From contig NZ_JYLI01000005.1 of assembly GCF_001439785.1 (NCBI RefSeq), positions 124,001-188,000 on the forward strand: a stretch of DNA of 64,000 nt, given 5' to 3'. This document shows, one piece after another, positions 18,120 to 33,431 of the stretch. Source of the DNA: Pseudomonas poae (lineage in GTDB: Bacteria; Pseudomonadota; Gammaproteobacteria; Pseudomonadales; Pseudomonadaceae). Position 1 is the stretch's first letter. Each line of letters opens with the position of its first letter. The translations under genes and the position numbers were made by a program. Under the pieces are notes generated by a model. That model made no database searches. It was not told the origin of the DNA and saw nothing but the letters and a program-made list of their open reading frames with translations.

Positions 18120-18149
18120 AAAAAAACGCCCCGATTTAATTCAGGGCGT
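18120..18149 (-). terminator. Terminator between fghA and ispF
   Basis: Nine-base stem ACGCCCTGA / TCGGGGCGT (one G-U pair), six-base loop and seven T residues that end exactly at the ispF ATG. It terminates the adhC-fghA transcript and overlaps the translation start region of ispF. Confidence 0.85.
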
Positions 18150-18173
18150 GATTCTACCTACTTTTGCCGCAGA

Positions 18174-19019
18174 TTAACCGAGCAAAGCGCGTCCGTGATG
18201 GCGCAAGTGATCTTCGATGAAACTGGCGATAAAGAAGTAGCTGTGATCGTAGCCCGGTTGCAGACGCAGTTCCAGTGGATGGTTGGCCGCCCTGGCCGCC
18301 TGCTGCAAGGCTTCGGGCTTGAGCTGATCGGCGAGGAAGTCGTCGCGGTCGCCCTGGTCTACCAATAGCGGCAGCTTTTCCGACGCTTCGCTGATCAGCA
18401 CGCAGGCATCCCACTCGCGCCACTTGGCGCGCTCTTCGCCCAGGTAACGGGAGAAGGCTTTCTGCCCCCAAGGGCAATCCATCGGGTTGTTGATCGGCGA
18501 AAACGCCGACACCGATTGGTAACGACCGGGGTTGCGCAGTGCGCACACCAGCGCACCGTGTCCGCCCATGGAGTGACCGCTGATGCTGCGCTTGTCCGAA
18601 GCCGGGAAATGCGCCTCGACCAATGCCGGCAATTCCTGCACCACGTAGTCATGCATCCGATAATGCCGGGCCCAGGGCTGCTGGGTGGCATTCAGGTAGA
18701 AACCGGCGCCCAGGCCGAAATCCCAGGCATTCTCCGGATCGTCCGGCACGCCCGGCCCACGCGGGCTGGTGTCGGGCGCGACGATGATCAAGCCCAGCTC
18801 GGCCGCCATGCGCTGGGCGCCGGCCTTTTGCATGAAGTTCTCGTCGGTGCAGGTCAGGCCGGACAGCCAGTACAGCACCGGCAGCTTGCCGCCCTGCTCC
18901 GCCTGCGGTGGCAGGTAGACGGCGAAGGTCATGTCGCAATCGAGCACAGCCGAATGATGCTTGTAGCGTTTATGCCAGCCGCCGAAGCTCTTCTGGCAGG
19001 ACAGGTTTTCCAGACTCAT
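18174..19019 (-). CDS. fghA: S-formylglutathione hydrolase
   Basis: A 281-residue esterase-D-family alpha/beta hydrolase that releases formate and glutathione from S-formylglutathione. The nucleophile elbow is [10 protein letters not shown], and [21 protein letters not shown] marks the N-terminal core. It lies eight bases after adhC, so the two steps of glutathione-dependent formaldehyde oxidation are made together. A terminator follows. Confidence 0.96.
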   Translation of the reverse strand: MSLENLSCQKSFGGWHKRYKHHSAVLDCDMTFAVYLPPQAEQGGKLPVLYWLSGLTCTDENFMQKAGAQRMAAELGLIIVAPDTSPRGPGVPDDPENAWDFGLGAGFYLNATQQPWARHYRMHDYVVQELPALVEAHFPASDKRSISGHSMGGHGALVCALRNPGRYQSVSAFSPINNPMDCPWGQKAFSRYLGEERAKWREWDACVLISEASEKLPLLVDQGDRDDFLADQLKPEALQQAARAANHPLELRLQPGYDHSYFFIASFIEDHLRHHGRALLG

Positions 19020-19027
19020 GGCCGACC

Positions 19028-20248
<1,221 letters not shown>

Positions 20249-21145
20249 ATGCTGGAGAACCGCTGGGAAGGTATCGACGAGTTCGTGGCGGTGGCCGAGT
20301 GCAGCCAGTTCACGGCGGCGGCCGAGCGGCTGGGCGTGTCCTCATCCCATATAAGCCGGCAAGTGGCGCGCCTGGAAGAGCGCCTGCAAACGCGGTTGCT
20401 GTACCGCAGTACGCGCAAGGTGACCCTGACCGAAGCTGGCCAGACCTTCCTGCAGCATTGCCAGCGCCTGCAGGACGGTCGCGAGGAAGCTCTGCGCGCG
20501 GTCGGCGATCTGGCCAGCGAGCCCAAGGGCATGCTGCGCATGACCTGCGCGGTGGCCTATGGCGAGCGGTTTATCGTGCCGCTGGTGACGCGCTTCATGG
20601 GCCTGTATCCGCAGTTGCGCGTGGATATCGAACTGAGCAACCGACAGCTGGACCTGGTGCATGAAGGCCTGGACCTGGCGATCCGTCTCGGCCGCCTGCA
20701 GGACTCGCGCATGGTCGCCAGCCGCCTGGCACCGCGGCGCATGTATGTATGCGCTTCACCGTCCTATCTCGCGCGGTATGGTCGGCCACACAGCTTGTCG
20801 GAATTGAGTCGGCATAACTGCCTGATCGGCAGTTCGGACATCTGGCAACTGGCCCAGGACGGGCGCGAATTTTCCCAACGGGTTCAGGGAAACTGGCGCT
20901 GCAACAGTGGGCAGGCGGTGCTGGACGCAGCGTTGCAGGGGGTGGGGTTGTGTCAGTTGCCGGATTATTACGTGCTTGAGCACTTGCACAGCGGCGCGCT
21001 GGTGTCGCTGCTTGAGGCACATCAGCCGCCCAATACGGCGGTGTGGGGGCTGTATCCGCAGCAGCGGCATTTGTCGCCCAAGGTGCGCAAGCTGGTGGAT
21101 TTCTTGAAGGAGGGGTTGGCGGGGAGGCGGGAGTACAGCCAGTGA
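20249..21145 (+). CDS. gfnR: LysR-family regulator of formaldehyde detoxification (GfnR-like)
   Basis: A 298-residue LysR regulator. Residues 1-60 form the winged helix-turn-helix (FVAVAECSQFTAAAERLGVSS, then SRQVARLEERL), and the rest is the periplasmic-binding-protein-like effector domain. Its position, divergent to adhC-fghA, is that of PA3630 (GfnR), an activator of these genes in P. aeruginosa. The effector is not deducible here. The start at 20249 gives a normal LysR N-terminus; a longer frame upstream crosses the operator region and is unlikely. Confidence 0.88.
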   Translation: MLENRWEGIDEFVAVAECSQFTAAAERLGVSSSHISRQVARLEERLQTRLLYRSTRKVTLTEAGQTFLQHCQRLQDGREEALRAVGDLASEPKGMLRMTCAVAYGERFIVPLVTRFMGLYPQLRVDIELSNRQLDLVHEGLDLAIRLGRLQDSRMVASRLAPRRMYVCASPSYLARYGRPHSLSELSRHNCLIGSSDIWQLAQDGREFSQRVQGNWRCNSGQAVLDAALQGVGLCQLPDYYVLEHLHSGALVSLLEAHQPPNTAVWGLYPQQRHLSPKVRKLVDFLKEGLAGRREYSQ

Positions 21146-21170
21146 GTCTGCGTTGACAGCACCGTCCTCA

Positions 21171-21250
21171 TCGCAGGCAAGCCAGCTCCCACGCTTGATC
21201 GCAGTCATTGCAGGCACCTCGGTCAAATGTGGGAGCTGGCTTGCCTGCGA
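21171..21250. repeat. REPIN doublet, GTGGGAGCTGGCTTGCCTGCGA class
   Basis: Two inverted 22-base arms (TCGCAGGCAAGCCAGCTCCCAC and its complement) flank about 36 bases. The arm differs from the GGGGGCTTGCTCCCGAT class at 941, 12951 and 27994, so this is a second REP family. It lies in the convergent space between gfnR and ispD. Confidence 0.9.
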
Positions 21251-21272
21251 TAAAGGCGACTCGGTTTAACTG

Positions 21273-21980
21273 CTATCTACGATTGGCCCATCGCAACCTG
21301 AGCCACTCCAGATCCTCTGGCCGAGTCACCTTGATATTGTCCGAGCGCCCCTCGATCAATCGCGGTGCCTGACCCGACCATTCCATCGCCGACGCTTCAT
21401 CGGTAATCACCGCCTCCGCCACCAGACTGTCAGCCAGGGCACGATGCAAAGCGCCCAGGCGGAACATCTGCGGCGTGTACGCCTGCCAGATCAGGCTGCG
21501 ATCGACGGTCTCCACCACCCGCCCCTGCTTGTCTGCGCGCTTGAGGGTATCGCGCGCGGGCACCGCCAGCAGGCCGCCCACCGGGTCATCCGCCAGCTCG
21601 GCCAGTAACGTGTCGAGGTCGTCGCGGCTGAGATTGGGCCTTGCCGCATCGTGCACCAGCACCCAATCCTCATCGCCGGCCCCCAGGGCATTGAGTTGCA
21701 GCAACGCATTGAGCACCGAACCGGAGCGCTCCGAACCACCGTCCGCACGTTGGATACGCGGGTCGGCAGCGCAGGTAAGGCCAGGCCAATAAGGATCATC
21801 AGGAGCAAGACTGACCACCAGGCCTTTGAGCATCGGGTGATCGAGAAAACAGCCGAGGCTGTGTTCGAGAATAGTGCGTCCGCCCAGTTGCAAGTATTGC
21901 TTGGGACGGTCCGCAGCCATACGGGCACCAACGCCCGCAGCGGGGATCACGGCCCAGAAGGCCGGCAAACGCTGAGTCAT
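21273..21980 (-). CDS. ispD: 2-C-methyl-D-erythritol 4-phosphate cytidylyltransferase
   Basis: A 235-residue MEP-pathway enzyme that makes CDP-methylerythritol. The nucleotide loop (IPAAGVGARMAADRPKQYLQLGG) and VHDAARPNL are family signatures. It overlaps ftsB by four bases, the same pairing seen in E. coli and PAO1. Confidence 0.97.
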   Translation of the reverse strand: MTQRLPAFWAVIPAAGVGARMAADRPKQYLQLGGRTILEHSLGCFLDHPMLKGLVVSLAPDDPYWPGLTCAADPRIQRADGGSERSGSVLNALLQLNALGAGDEDWVLVHDAARPNLSRDDLDTLLAELADDPVGGLLAVPARDTLKRADKQGRVVETVDRSLIWQAYTPQMFRLGALHRALADSLVAEAVITDEASAMEWSGQAPRLIEGRSDNIKVTRPEDLEWLRLRWANRR

Positions 21981-22255
21981 TGGGCCAGCTGGTAGAGGGT
22001 CTCGCCCTCCTTGACCATACCCAATTCATGACGAGCCCGTTCTTCAACGGTCTCCGTGCCTTTTTTCAGCTCGAGCACTTCGGCATCGAGGACGCGATTG
22101 CGCTCCAGCAGGATTTCGTTTTCGGCGTGCTGTGCAGCAATTTGCTCAGTCAGGTCTTTTACCTGCGCAAAGCTGCCATTACCCACCCATAGGCGGTACT
22201 GCAGGCCAGCCAGCAACAAGAGCAAGACGAGGAACAACCAATTGGGACTGCGCAT
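21977..22255 (-). CDS. ftsB: Cell division protein FtsB
   Basis: A 92-residue bitopic inner-membrane protein: short cytoplasmic N-terminus, one membrane span (about residues 5-21), then a periplasmic coiled coil (VKDLTEQIAAQHAENEILLERNRVLDAEV region). It joins FtsL and FtsQ in the divisome. The ATG at 22255 (MRSPNWLF) fits the family; a longer upstream frame has no support. It lies downstream of eno with a gap of about 180 bases. Confidence 0.94.
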   Translation of the reverse strand: MRSPNWLFLVLLLLLAGLQYRLWVGNGSFAQVKDLTEQIAAQHAENEILLERNRVLDAEVLELKKGTETVEERARHELGMVKEGETLYQLAQ

Positions 22256-22313
22256 CGAATATCGGGTATCCAGTGAAAAAAGACCGCCATGCAAAACTTT
22301 TGCAGCAACTGAT

Positions 22314-22345
22314 AGCACGAAGCCTGGAAAAACCAGGCTTGTGCT
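22314..22345. other. Strong hairpin between eno and ftsB
   Basis: A 13-pair stem (AGCAC-AAGCCTGG / CCAGGCTT-GTGCT, one bulged base) with a five-base loop. On the coding (minus) strand no T-run follows. It may be an attenuator or a processing site between eno and ftsB-ispD. Confidence 0.6.
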
Positions 22346-22436
22346 AGATGGCCAACAGATTAACGTCGAAATTCACTTTGTCGTGAGTTTTCCGACGCAA
22401 TCCGTCGACTTTTTACTATTTTTAACCCGTTAACGG

Positions 22437-23848
<1,412 letters not shown>

Positions 23849-23883
23849 ATAAAGCGTGGGAAAGTCTACCGGAGAAATGCCGC

Positions 23884-26639
<2,756 letters not shown>

Positions 26640-27947
26640 TCAGCTCAAACCTTGATCGCAGCTCTGTGGCACCCAATGCAGTTGCCAGTTATCCGGCGAA
26701 CTTGCCCATAGCCCGGTCAGGGCGGGGACAGCCAGCAATCGCCCTCCCTGATACAGCAGCGGCAATCTGCCACGCATGAACCCCGGCAACCCACTTTCAT
26801 TGAGCAAGCGCTTGAGGTCACGCCTGCCTCGACCTGGCACTTCCATGACTTCACCGCCCTGGCGATAGCGGATTTCCAGCGGTCCCTCTGGCGGGATGCC
26901 CTCACACCACACACGGCCATTACCGGGTAACTCTAGTGGGTTCTGCGGGAGTGACCAGCTAAACGGCGCGTCGGAAAATTCCGAATAAGTGGAAGGCAGC
27001 CACCATATGCGCTCGCCACAGCGGTGCAACTCACCGTCGGCCAGCCGCCACAGCGGCTGTGCGTCGCCTTTGGCGTCGCGCAGGGAATTCCACCCCGCCC
27101 AATGGTCGCTGTCGGGCAAGCGAGTGAGCGGAGCGAGCCAGTGACGCAGGGCGTTGCGCTGGCGCGCATCGGAAAGCGCCTGCAAGGGGCCAAGCACCAG
27201 CGATGGCAGTGGCAGCCAGGTAAAGGGTGAAGTGCCACCGGCGGCTTGCAGGTCGATCTGCGCCAATTCATCCAGCAAGCCCTGGGCTTCGCCCAATTGC
27301 TCGCCGCTGCGGGCCAGGCTTGAAACCGCTCGTGGCCAACGCTGCGTCAGCGCCGGGAAGACTTGGTGGCGCAGGTAATTGCGCGAAAAGCGTGGATCGG
27401 CATTGGAAGGGTCTTCGATCCACCTCAATTGATGCTCGGCTGCGTAGGCTTCCAGCTCGGCGCGTGAGACATCCAGCAGCGGCCGCACCAGGCAGCCTCG
27501 CGCCAATGGACGATAAGCAGGCATGGCGGCAAGCCCTCGCACACCGGCGCCGCGCAGCAACCGGAACAACAGGGTTTCGGCCTGATCGTCACGGTGCTGG
27601 CCGGTCAGCAATACCTCCCCGGCCCCGAGTACCTCGCCGAACGCCTGATAGCGTGCATCCCGCGCCGCGCGCTCAAGGCTTGCGCCGGGTTGAACCTGCA
27701 CGCGGATCACTCGCAAGGGCACGCCCAGGCTGTCGCAGACCGACTGACAATGACTCGGCCAGGCATCAGCAACAACTTGCAGACCATGGTGAACATGAAC
27801 GGCGTGCAGGGAGGGCAAGGTTTGGTGTTTTGCGAGGGAGGCCAGCAGGTGCAGCAGAACGCTAGAATCAAGCCCGCCGGAGAAAGCGATGTGCCAGGCC
27901 GGGGCGTTGCGCCAGGGGGCCAGGGTTTGCAGGAGTTTGGCGATCAA
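26640..27947 (-). CDS. tilS: tRNA(Ile)-lysidine synthase
   Basis: A 435-residue N-type ATP pyrophosphatase that converts C34 of the CAU-anticodon tRNA-Ile to lysidine. The PP-loop is FSGGLDSSVLLHLL, followed by HVHHGL and TGQHRDDQAETLLFRLLRG, and the C-terminal TilS domain has RRDLKRLLNESGLPGFMRGRLPL-like sequence. The TTG at 27947 is chosen as start because AGAGGGGAG lies eight bases upstream; an in-frame ATG 39 bases earlier lacks a site. Confidence 0.93.
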   Translation of the reverse strand: MIAKLLQTLAPWRNAPAWHIAFSGGLDSSVLLHLLASLAKHQTLPSLHAVHVHHGLQVVADAWPSHCQSVCDSLGVPLRVIRVQVQPGASLERAARDARYQAFGEVLGAGEVLLTGQHRDDQAETLLFRLLRGAGVRGLAAMPAYRPLARGCLVRPLLDVSRAELEAYAAEHQLRWIEDPSNADPRFSRNYLRHQVFPALTQRWPRAVSSLARSGEQLGEAQGLLDELAQIDLQAAGGTSPFTWLPLPSLVLGPLQALSDARQRNALRHWLAPLTRLPDSDHWAGWNSLRDAKGDAQPLWRLADGELHRCGERIWWLPSTYSEFSDAPFSWSLPQNPLELPGNGRVWCEGIPPEGPLEIRYRQGGEVMEVPGRGRRDLKRLLNESGLPGFMRGRLPLLYQGGRLLAVPALTGLWASSPDNWQLHWVPQSCDQGLS

Positions 27948-27993
27948 GGTGGGCTCCCCTCTGGAATGCGAGATCCCAGCATACACAAAGCAA

Positions 27994-28085
27994 ATGTGGG
28001 AGAGGACTTGCTCCCGATGGCTGAGTGTCAGTCACCGCATAGGGTGACTGAACCACTGCTATCGGGAGCAAGCCCCCTCCCACAT
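27994..28085. repeat. REPIN doublet between tilS and accA
   Basis: Inverted arms ATGTGGGAGAGGACTTGCTCC and GGGAGCAAGCCCCCTCCCAC with a spacer of about 50 bases. It is the same class as the elements at 941 and 12951. It begins upstream of the tilS start and ends 17 bases beyond the accA stop. Confidence 0.9.
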
Positions 28086-28101
28086 TTGGTATTGCTGCGA
28101 C

Positions 28102-29049
28102 TTAGAGACCGTAGCTCATCAGCCGCTCATAGCGACGAGCCAGCAGCGCTTCATTATCCAGCTTCTTGAGCATCGCCAGTTGCGAACCCAATTCAGCGCG
28201 AATGGTCGCAGCGGCTGCAGCCGGGTCGCGGTGCGCGCCGCCCAATGGCTCGGCGATCACTTTGTCGACGATACCCAAGCCCTTGAGGCGATCGGCAGTG
28301 ATGCCCATGGCTTCAGCGGCGTCCGGTGCCTTTTCGGCGGTTTTCCACAGAATCGAGGCGCAACCTTCCGGCGAGATCACCGCATAGGTCGAATACTGCA
28401 GCATGTTCAACTGGTCGCACACGCCAATGGCCAATGCGCCGCCAGAACCGCCTTCACCAATCACGGTGGCGATAATCGGGGTTTTCAGACGGGACATGAC
28501 GCGCAGGTTCCAGGCAATGGCTTCGCTCTGGTTGCGCTCTTCGGCGTCGATGCCAGGGTAAGCGCCCGGCGTGTCGATGAAGGTCAGGATCGGCATCTTG
28601 AAACGCTCGGCCATTTCCATCAGGCGGCAGGCCTTGCGGTAGCCTTCGGGACGCGGCATGCCGAAGTTGCGGCGCACTTTCTCGCGCACTTCACGCCCTT
28701 TCTGGTGACCGATCACCATCACCGGCTGGTCGTCCAGGCGCGCAATGCCGCCCACGATAGCGGCGTCATCGGAGAAGTGACGGTCGCCATGCAGTTCGTC
28801 GAACTCGGTGAAGATGTGCTGGATGTAATCCAGGGTGTACGGACGGCGCGGGTGGCGGGCCAGGCGCGCGATCTGCCAGCTGGTCAGCTTGCCGAAGATA
28901 TCTTCGGTGAGCGTGCTGCTCTTGTCTTGCAGGCGAGCGATTTCATCGCCGATGTTCAGCGAATTGTCATTGCCGACCAGGCGCAGTTCTTCGATCTTGG
29001 CTTGCAGGTCAGCGATCGGCTGTTCGAAATCAAGAAAATTCGGGTTCAT
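28102..29049 (-). CDS. accA: Acetyl-CoA carboxylase carboxyltransferase subunit alpha
   Basis: A 315-residue crotonase-fold subunit that, with AccD, transfers carboxyl from biotin to acetyl-CoA to give malonyl-CoA. Family motifs include [44 protein letters not shown] and [12 protein letters not shown]. It is downstream of dnaE, as in E. coli and PAO1. Confidence 0.98.
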   Translation of the reverse strand: MNPNFLDFEQPIADLQAKIEELRLVGNDNSLNIGDEIARLQDKSSTLTEDIFGKLTSWQIARLARHPRRPYTLDYIQHIFTEFDELHGDRHFSDDAAIVGGIARLDDQPVMVIGHQKGREVREKVRRNFGMPRPEGYRKACRLMEMAERFKMPILTFIDTPGAYPGIDAEERNQSEAIAWNLRVMSRLKTPIIATVIGEGGSGGALAIGVCDQLNMLQYSTYAVISPEGCASILWKTAEKAPDAAEAMGITADRLKGLGIVDKVIAEPLGGAHRDPAAAAATIRAELGSQLAMLKKLDNEALLARRYERLMSYGL

Positions 29050-29201
29050 AAGCGTCCGTCTTGGGTCGACGGCCAGGGCGTGCCTGGCCAGCCGGTTGTC
29101 TGTTCGCGCCCTACCTTAAGGGAGAGGCGCGTCCAGGTCGAGATTAAATGTTTCGTCGAGTTCAGGAGATTCTTTTGATGAAAAAGAAAACTGCCTGGCC
29201 G

Positions 29202-32200
29202 TCAACGGTATTGGAGGAAGACGTTGTCACGGCCGAACTGGTCACGCAATGCTTGAATCAAGCCGTCAGCCGGATCAATTCGCCAGGTCTCGCCGAACTG
29301 CAGCATGGCCTTGGCGTCATTGCCGGTGTACTCCATGGTCACCGGGCAGGCGCCACGGTGGCGTTTGAGCAGGTCACCCAGCCAGCGTAGTTGATCGCCC
29401 TTGAGGGCTTCGGTTTTCACCTTCAAACGCAGGCTTTCGGCCAGGTTGGTGCGCGCGTCCTCCATGCTCATCACCCGCTTGATGCGCAGGCGCAGGCCGC
29501 CGGAAAAGTCGTCGTTGCTGACCTCCCCTTCCACCACCACCATGGCATCGGTCTGCAAAAGCGACTGGGCGGAGTGAAACGCGTCGGCAAACAGCGATGC
29601 TTCGATCCGGCCCGAGCGGTCGTCGAGGGTGATGAAGCCCATCTTGTCGCCCTTTTTGTTTTTCATCACCCGCAGGGCGATGATCATGCCGGCAACGGTC
29701 TGGGTATCGCGCGCCGGCTTCAGGTCGATGATGCGCTGACGGGCGAAACGACGAATCTCGCCTTCATACTCGTCGATAGGGTGACCGGTGAGGTACAGGC
29801 CCAGGGTGTCTTTTTCACCCTTGAGGCGCTCCTTGAGGGTCAGGTCCTTGGCCTTGCGGTGGTTGGCGTAGACATCCGCGTCTTCTTCGACGAACAGACC
29901 GCCAAACAGATCGGCGTGGCCGCTGTCATGGGTGCGCGCGGTCTGCTCGGCGGCCTTGATCGCTTCTTCCATGGCAGTGAGCAACACGGCACGGTTGCGG
30001 TCGATATTGGCCTGATAGGCCTTGGGCTCATCATGGAAGTGCGGGCCCAGGCGGTCGAGGGCGCCGCTGCGGATCAGGCCGTCCAGGGTGCGCTTGTTGA
30101 TGCGTTTGAGGTCGACACGCGCGCAGAAATCGAACAGGTCCTTGAACGGCCCGTCCTGGCGCGCTTCGGTGATCGCCTCGACCGGGCCTTCACCCACGCC
30201 CTTGATCGCGCCCAGGCCATAGATGATGCGGCCTTCGTCGTTCACCGTGAACTTGAATTCCGAGGCGTTCACGTCCGGCGCGTCGAGGCGCAGCTTCATG
30301 GTGCGCACTTCCTCGATCAAGGTCACGACCTTGTCGGTGTTGTGCATGTCCGCCGAGAGTACCGCAGCCATGAACGGCGCCGGGTAGTGGGCCTTGAGCC
30401 AGGCAGTCTGGTACGACACCAGCCCGTAGGCGGCGGAGTGGGACTTGTTGAAACCGTAACCGGCGAATTTTTCCACCAGGTCAAAGATGTTACCGGCCAG
30501 GTCGGCATCGATATTGTTGGTCGCGCAACCTTCAATGAAACCGCCGCGCTGCTTGGCCATTTCCTCGGGTTTCTTTTTACCCATGGCGCGACGCAGCATG
30601 TCCGCGCCGCCAAGGGTGTAGCCGGCCATGACCTGGGCAATCTGCATCACCTGTTCCTGATACAGGATGATGCCGTAGGTCGGTGCCAATACCGGCTTGA
30701 GACCTTCGTACTGGTAGTCGGAGTGCGGGTAGGCCAGTTCGGCGCGGCCGTGCTTGCGGTTGATAAAGTCGTCAACCATGCCCGATTGCAGCGGGCCCGG
30801 ACGGAACAGGGCCACCAGTGCGATCAGGTCTTCCAGGCAGTCGGGCTTGAGCTTTTTGATCAGCTCTTTCATGCCGCGCGACTCGAGCTGGAACACGGCG
30901 GTGGTTTCGGCCTTTTGCAGCAACTGGTAAGTCGGCTTGTCGTCCAGCGGAATAAACGCGATATCCAGCGGCGCTTCGTCGACCTTGGCGCGCTCGCGGT
31001 TGATGGTCTTGAGCGCCCAGTCGATGATCGTCAGGGTGCGCAGGCCGAGGAAGTCGAACTTCACCAGGCCGGCCGCTTCCACGTCATCCTTGTCGAACTG
31101 GGTTACCAGGCCATCGCCTTCTTCGTCGCAATAAATAGGCGAAAAGTCAGTGAGTTTTGTAGGCGCGATCACCACACCACCGGCGTGCTTACCGACGTTA
31201 CGCACCACGCCTTCGAGCTTGCGTGCCATGTCCCAGATTTCGGCGGCTTCTTCATCGACCTTGATGAAGTCGCGCAGAATTTCTTCCTGCTCGTAGGCTT
31301 TTTCCAGGGTCATGCCGACTTCGAACGGGATCATCTTCGACAGACGATCGGCCAAGCCGTAGGACTTGCCCTGCACTCGCGCCACATCGCGGATCACCGC
31401 TTTGGCCGCCATGGAACCAAAGGTGATGATCTGGCTGACCGCGTTGCGGCCGTACTTCTCGGCCACGTATTCGATCACGCGGTCGCGACCGTCCATGCAG
31501 AAGTCGACGTCGAAGTCCGGCATGGAGACCCGTTCCGGGTTCAGGAAACGTTCGAACAGCAGGTCATATTCCAGCGGGTCGAGGTCGGTGATCTTCTGCA
31601 CATAGGCCACCAGCGACCCGGCACCCGAACCCCGGCCCGGCCCTACCGGCACGCCGTTGCTTTTAGCCCACTGGATAAAGTCCATTACGATCAGGAAGTA
31701 ACCGGGGAAGCCCATCTGGATGATGATATCCAGCTCGAAATTCAGCCGATCCACGTAGACCTGACGCTTGGCCTCGTAGTCCTCGGTGGTGTCCCTGGGC
31801 AGCAGCACGCTGAGGCGCTCTTCCAGGCCATCGAAGGACACCTTGCGGAAATACTCATCGATGGTCATGCCATCGGGAATCGGGAAGTTGGGCAGGAAGT
31901 GCTTGCCCAGCTTCACTTCGATATTGCAGCGTTTCGCGATTTCGACGGAGTTTTCCAGGGCCTCGGGGAGATCGCTGAACAGCTCGGCCATCTCGTCGGC
32001 GCTTTTGAGGTATTGCTCCTCACTGTAGTTTTTCGAGCGGCGCGGGTCGTCAAGGGCGCGGCCTTCGCCGATGCACACGCGGGTTTCGTGGGCTTCGAAA
32101 TCTTCCTTTTTGATAAAACGAACATCGTTGGTCGCCACCAGCGGCGCGCCCAGCTTGTCGGCCAGGGCCACGGCAGCGTGCAGATGCTCTTCGTCATTGG

Positions 32201-32723
32201 GGCGATTGGTACGCTGCACTTCAATATAGAAGCGATCAGGAAAAACCTGCATCCATTCGCGCGCCAGCACTTCGGCTTCCTGCGGATTGCCACCCAGCAA
32301 CGCGATACCGATCTCACCCTCTTTGGCCGCCGAGAGCATGATCACGCCCTCGCTGGCCTGGGCCACCCACTCGCGCTCGATGATGATCGAGCCGTTACGC
32401 TGGCCGTCGATAAAACCACGGGAAATCAGTTCGGTGAGGTTGCGATAACCCACGCCGTTCATCGCCAACAGGCTGATGCGGCTCAGCGGGTTATCCGGGT
32501 CCTTGTTGGACAGCCACAGGTCGACGCCACAGATCGGCTTGATCCCGGCACCCATGGCGTTCTTGTAGAACTTGACCAGGGAACACATGTTGTTCTGATC
32601 GGTAACCGCTACCGCGGGCATGTTCATGCCCACCAGCGTCTTGACCAGCGGCTTGATGCGTACCAGGCCGTCGACCAGAGAGTATTCAGTGTGCAGGCGC
32701 AGGTGAACGAATGAAGCCGGCAT
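29202..32723 (-). CDS. dnaE: DNA polymerase III subunit alpha
   Basis: A 1,173-residue replicative polymerase. It has an N-terminal PHP domain (1-280, starting FVHLRLHTEYSLVDGL), the polymerase core with catalytic aspartates in MPDFDVDFCMDGRDRVI, a helix-hairpin-helix region, an OB fold near residues 985-1070 and a C-terminal tau-binding part. The start at 32723 (MPASFVHL) matches the family. A very long open frame runs antisense to it, which is a codon-usage artefact. Confidence 0.98.
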   Translation of the reverse strand: MPASFVHLRLHTEYSLVDGLVRIKPLVKTLVGMNMPAVAVTDQNNMCSLVKFYKNAMGAGIKPICGVDLWLSNKDPDNPLSRISLLAMNGVGYRNLTELISRGFIDGQRNGSIIIEREWVAQASEGVIMLSAAKEGEIGIALLGGNPQEAEVLAREWMQVFPDRFYIEVQRTNRPNDEEHLHAAVALADKLGAPLVATNDVRFIKKEDFEAHETRVCIGEGRALDDPRRSKNYSEEQYLKSADEMAELFSDLPEALENSVEIAKRCNIEVKLGKHFLPNFPIPDGMTIDEYFRKVSFDGLEERLSVLLPRDTTEDYEAKRQVYVDRLNFELDIIIQMGFPGYFLIVMDFIQWAKSNGVPVGPGRGSGAGSLVAYVQKITDLDPLEYDLLFERFLNPERVSMPDFDVDFCMDGRDRVIEYVAEKYGRNAVSQIITFGSMAAKAVIRDVARVQGKSYGLADRLSKMIPFEVGMTLEKAYEQEEILRDFIKVDEEAAEIWDMARKLEGVVRNVGKHAGGVVIAPTKLTDFSPIYCDEEGDGLVTQFDKDDVEAAGLVKFDFLGLRTLTIIDWALKTINRERAKVDEAPLDIAFIPLDDKPTYQLLQKAETTAVFQLESRGMKELIKKLKPDCLEDLIALVALFRPGPLQSGMVDDFINRKHGRAELAYPHSDYQYEGLKPVLAPTYGIILYQEQVMQIAQVMAGYTLGGADMLRRAMGKKKPEEMAKQRGGFIEGCATNNIDADLAGNIFDLVEKFAGYGFNKSHSAAYGLVSYQTAWLKAHYPAPFMAAVLSADMHNTDKVVTLIEEVRTMKLRLDAPDVNASEFKFTVNDEGRIIYGLGAIKGVGEGPVEAITEARQDGPFKDLFDFCARVDLKRINKRTLDGLIRSGALDRLGPHFHDEPKAYQANIDRNRAVLLTAMEEAIKAAEQTARTHDSGHADLFGGLFVEEDADVYANHRKAKDLTLKERLKGEKDTLGLYLTGHPIDEYEGEIRRFARQRIIDLKPARDTQTVAGMIIALRVMKNKKGDKMGFITLDDRSGRIEASLFADAFHSAQSLLQTDAMVVVEGEVSNDDFSGGLRLRIKRVMSMEDARTNLAESLRLKVKTEALKGDQLRWLGDLLKRHRGACPVTMEYTGNDAKAMLQFGETWRIDPADGLIQALRDQFGRDNVFLQYR

Positions 32724-32750
32724 AGTGATCCTGTCCAAACATGGAAACAA

Positions 32751-32777
32751 CAAGGCCCGGGATTGTACCGGGCCTTG
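32751..32777 (-). terminator. Hairpin between rnhB and dnaE
   Basis: Ten-base perfect stem CAAGGCCCGG / CCGGGCCTTG with a seven-base loop, followed on the minus strand by the T-rich TTGTTT. It lies 21 bases after the rnhB stop and 27 before the dnaE ATG, so it probably limits read-through from the lpx cluster into dnaE. Confidence 0.6.
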
Positions 32778-32798
32778 GCAAAAACATCAGCCTTGGGA

Positions 32799-33431
32799 CT
32801 AAACCTCGATCAGGCTCTCGCGCAGCTCGTAGGCCTGGCGCACCGGGGCGAACGAGCGTCTATGAATGGGGGTGGGGCCCAGCCGCGCCAGCGCTTCCAG
32901 ATGAACGGGCGTCGGGTAGCCTTTATGGCCACCCATGCCGTAACCGGGATAGATCAACTCGAACGCTGCCATCTCGCGATCCCGGCTGACCTTGGCCAGG
33001 ATCGAGGCCGCCGCAATCGCCGGCACCTTGCTGTCGCCCTTGACCACTGCTTCGGCCGGCATCGTCAATCGGGGGCAGCGGTTGCCATCGATCATCGCCA
33101 TTTTTGGCGTGATGTGCAGGCCTTCTACCGCACGCTGCATGGCGAGCATGGTGGCATGCAGGATGTTCAGCGTGTCGATTTCTTCGACTTCGGCCCGGGC
33201 GATATGCCAGCTCAACGCCTTTTCACAGATCTCGTCGTAGAGTTTTTCACGGCGTGCTTCGGTAAGTTTTTTCGAGTCATTCAGGCCCAGGATCGGCCGA
33301 CTCGGGTCGAGAATCACGGCAGCCGTCACGACTGCGCCACACAGCGGGCCGCGCCCTACTTCATCAACACCGGCCACCAGCTCGTGGGCGTGCGCAACCA
33401 GGCTGAAATCCAGACCCATTTGCTTGCTCAT
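32799..33431 (-). CDS. rnhB: Ribonuclease HII
   Basis: A 210-residue RNase H2-type enzyme that removes RNA from RNA:DNA hybrids and misincorporated ribonucleotides. The active-site motif [11 protein letters not shown] and MIDGNRCP are typical. Its start overlaps the lpxB stop by four bases. The order lpxA-lpxB-rnhB-dnaE-accA is the classical gamma-proteobacterial arrangement. Confidence 0.97.
   Translation of the reverse strand: MSKQMGLDFSLVAHAHELVAGVDEVGRGPLCGAVVTAAVILDPSRPILGLNDSKKLTEARREKLYDEICEKALSWHIARAEVEEIDTLNILHATMLAMQRAVEGLHITPKMAMIDGNRCPRLTMPAEAVVKGDSKVPAIAAASILAKVSRDREMAAFELIYPGYGMGGHKGYPTPVHLEALARLGPTPIHRRSFAPVRQAYELRESLIEV

Noticed and set aside
29148..29390. Small plus-strand open frame starting MFRRVQEILLMKKK near the dnaE end
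   Set aside because: Most of it overlaps the 3' end of dnaE on the opposite strand, and the AAAAAG-rich start lies in the accA-dnaE gap with no homology that I recognise.
29391..32714. Open frame of 1,107 codons antisense to dnaE
   Set aside because: It mirrors the dnaE reading frame, has the His/Val/Gln-rich composition typical of the complement of a high-GC gene, shows no domain and has no ribosome site. dnaE is certain.
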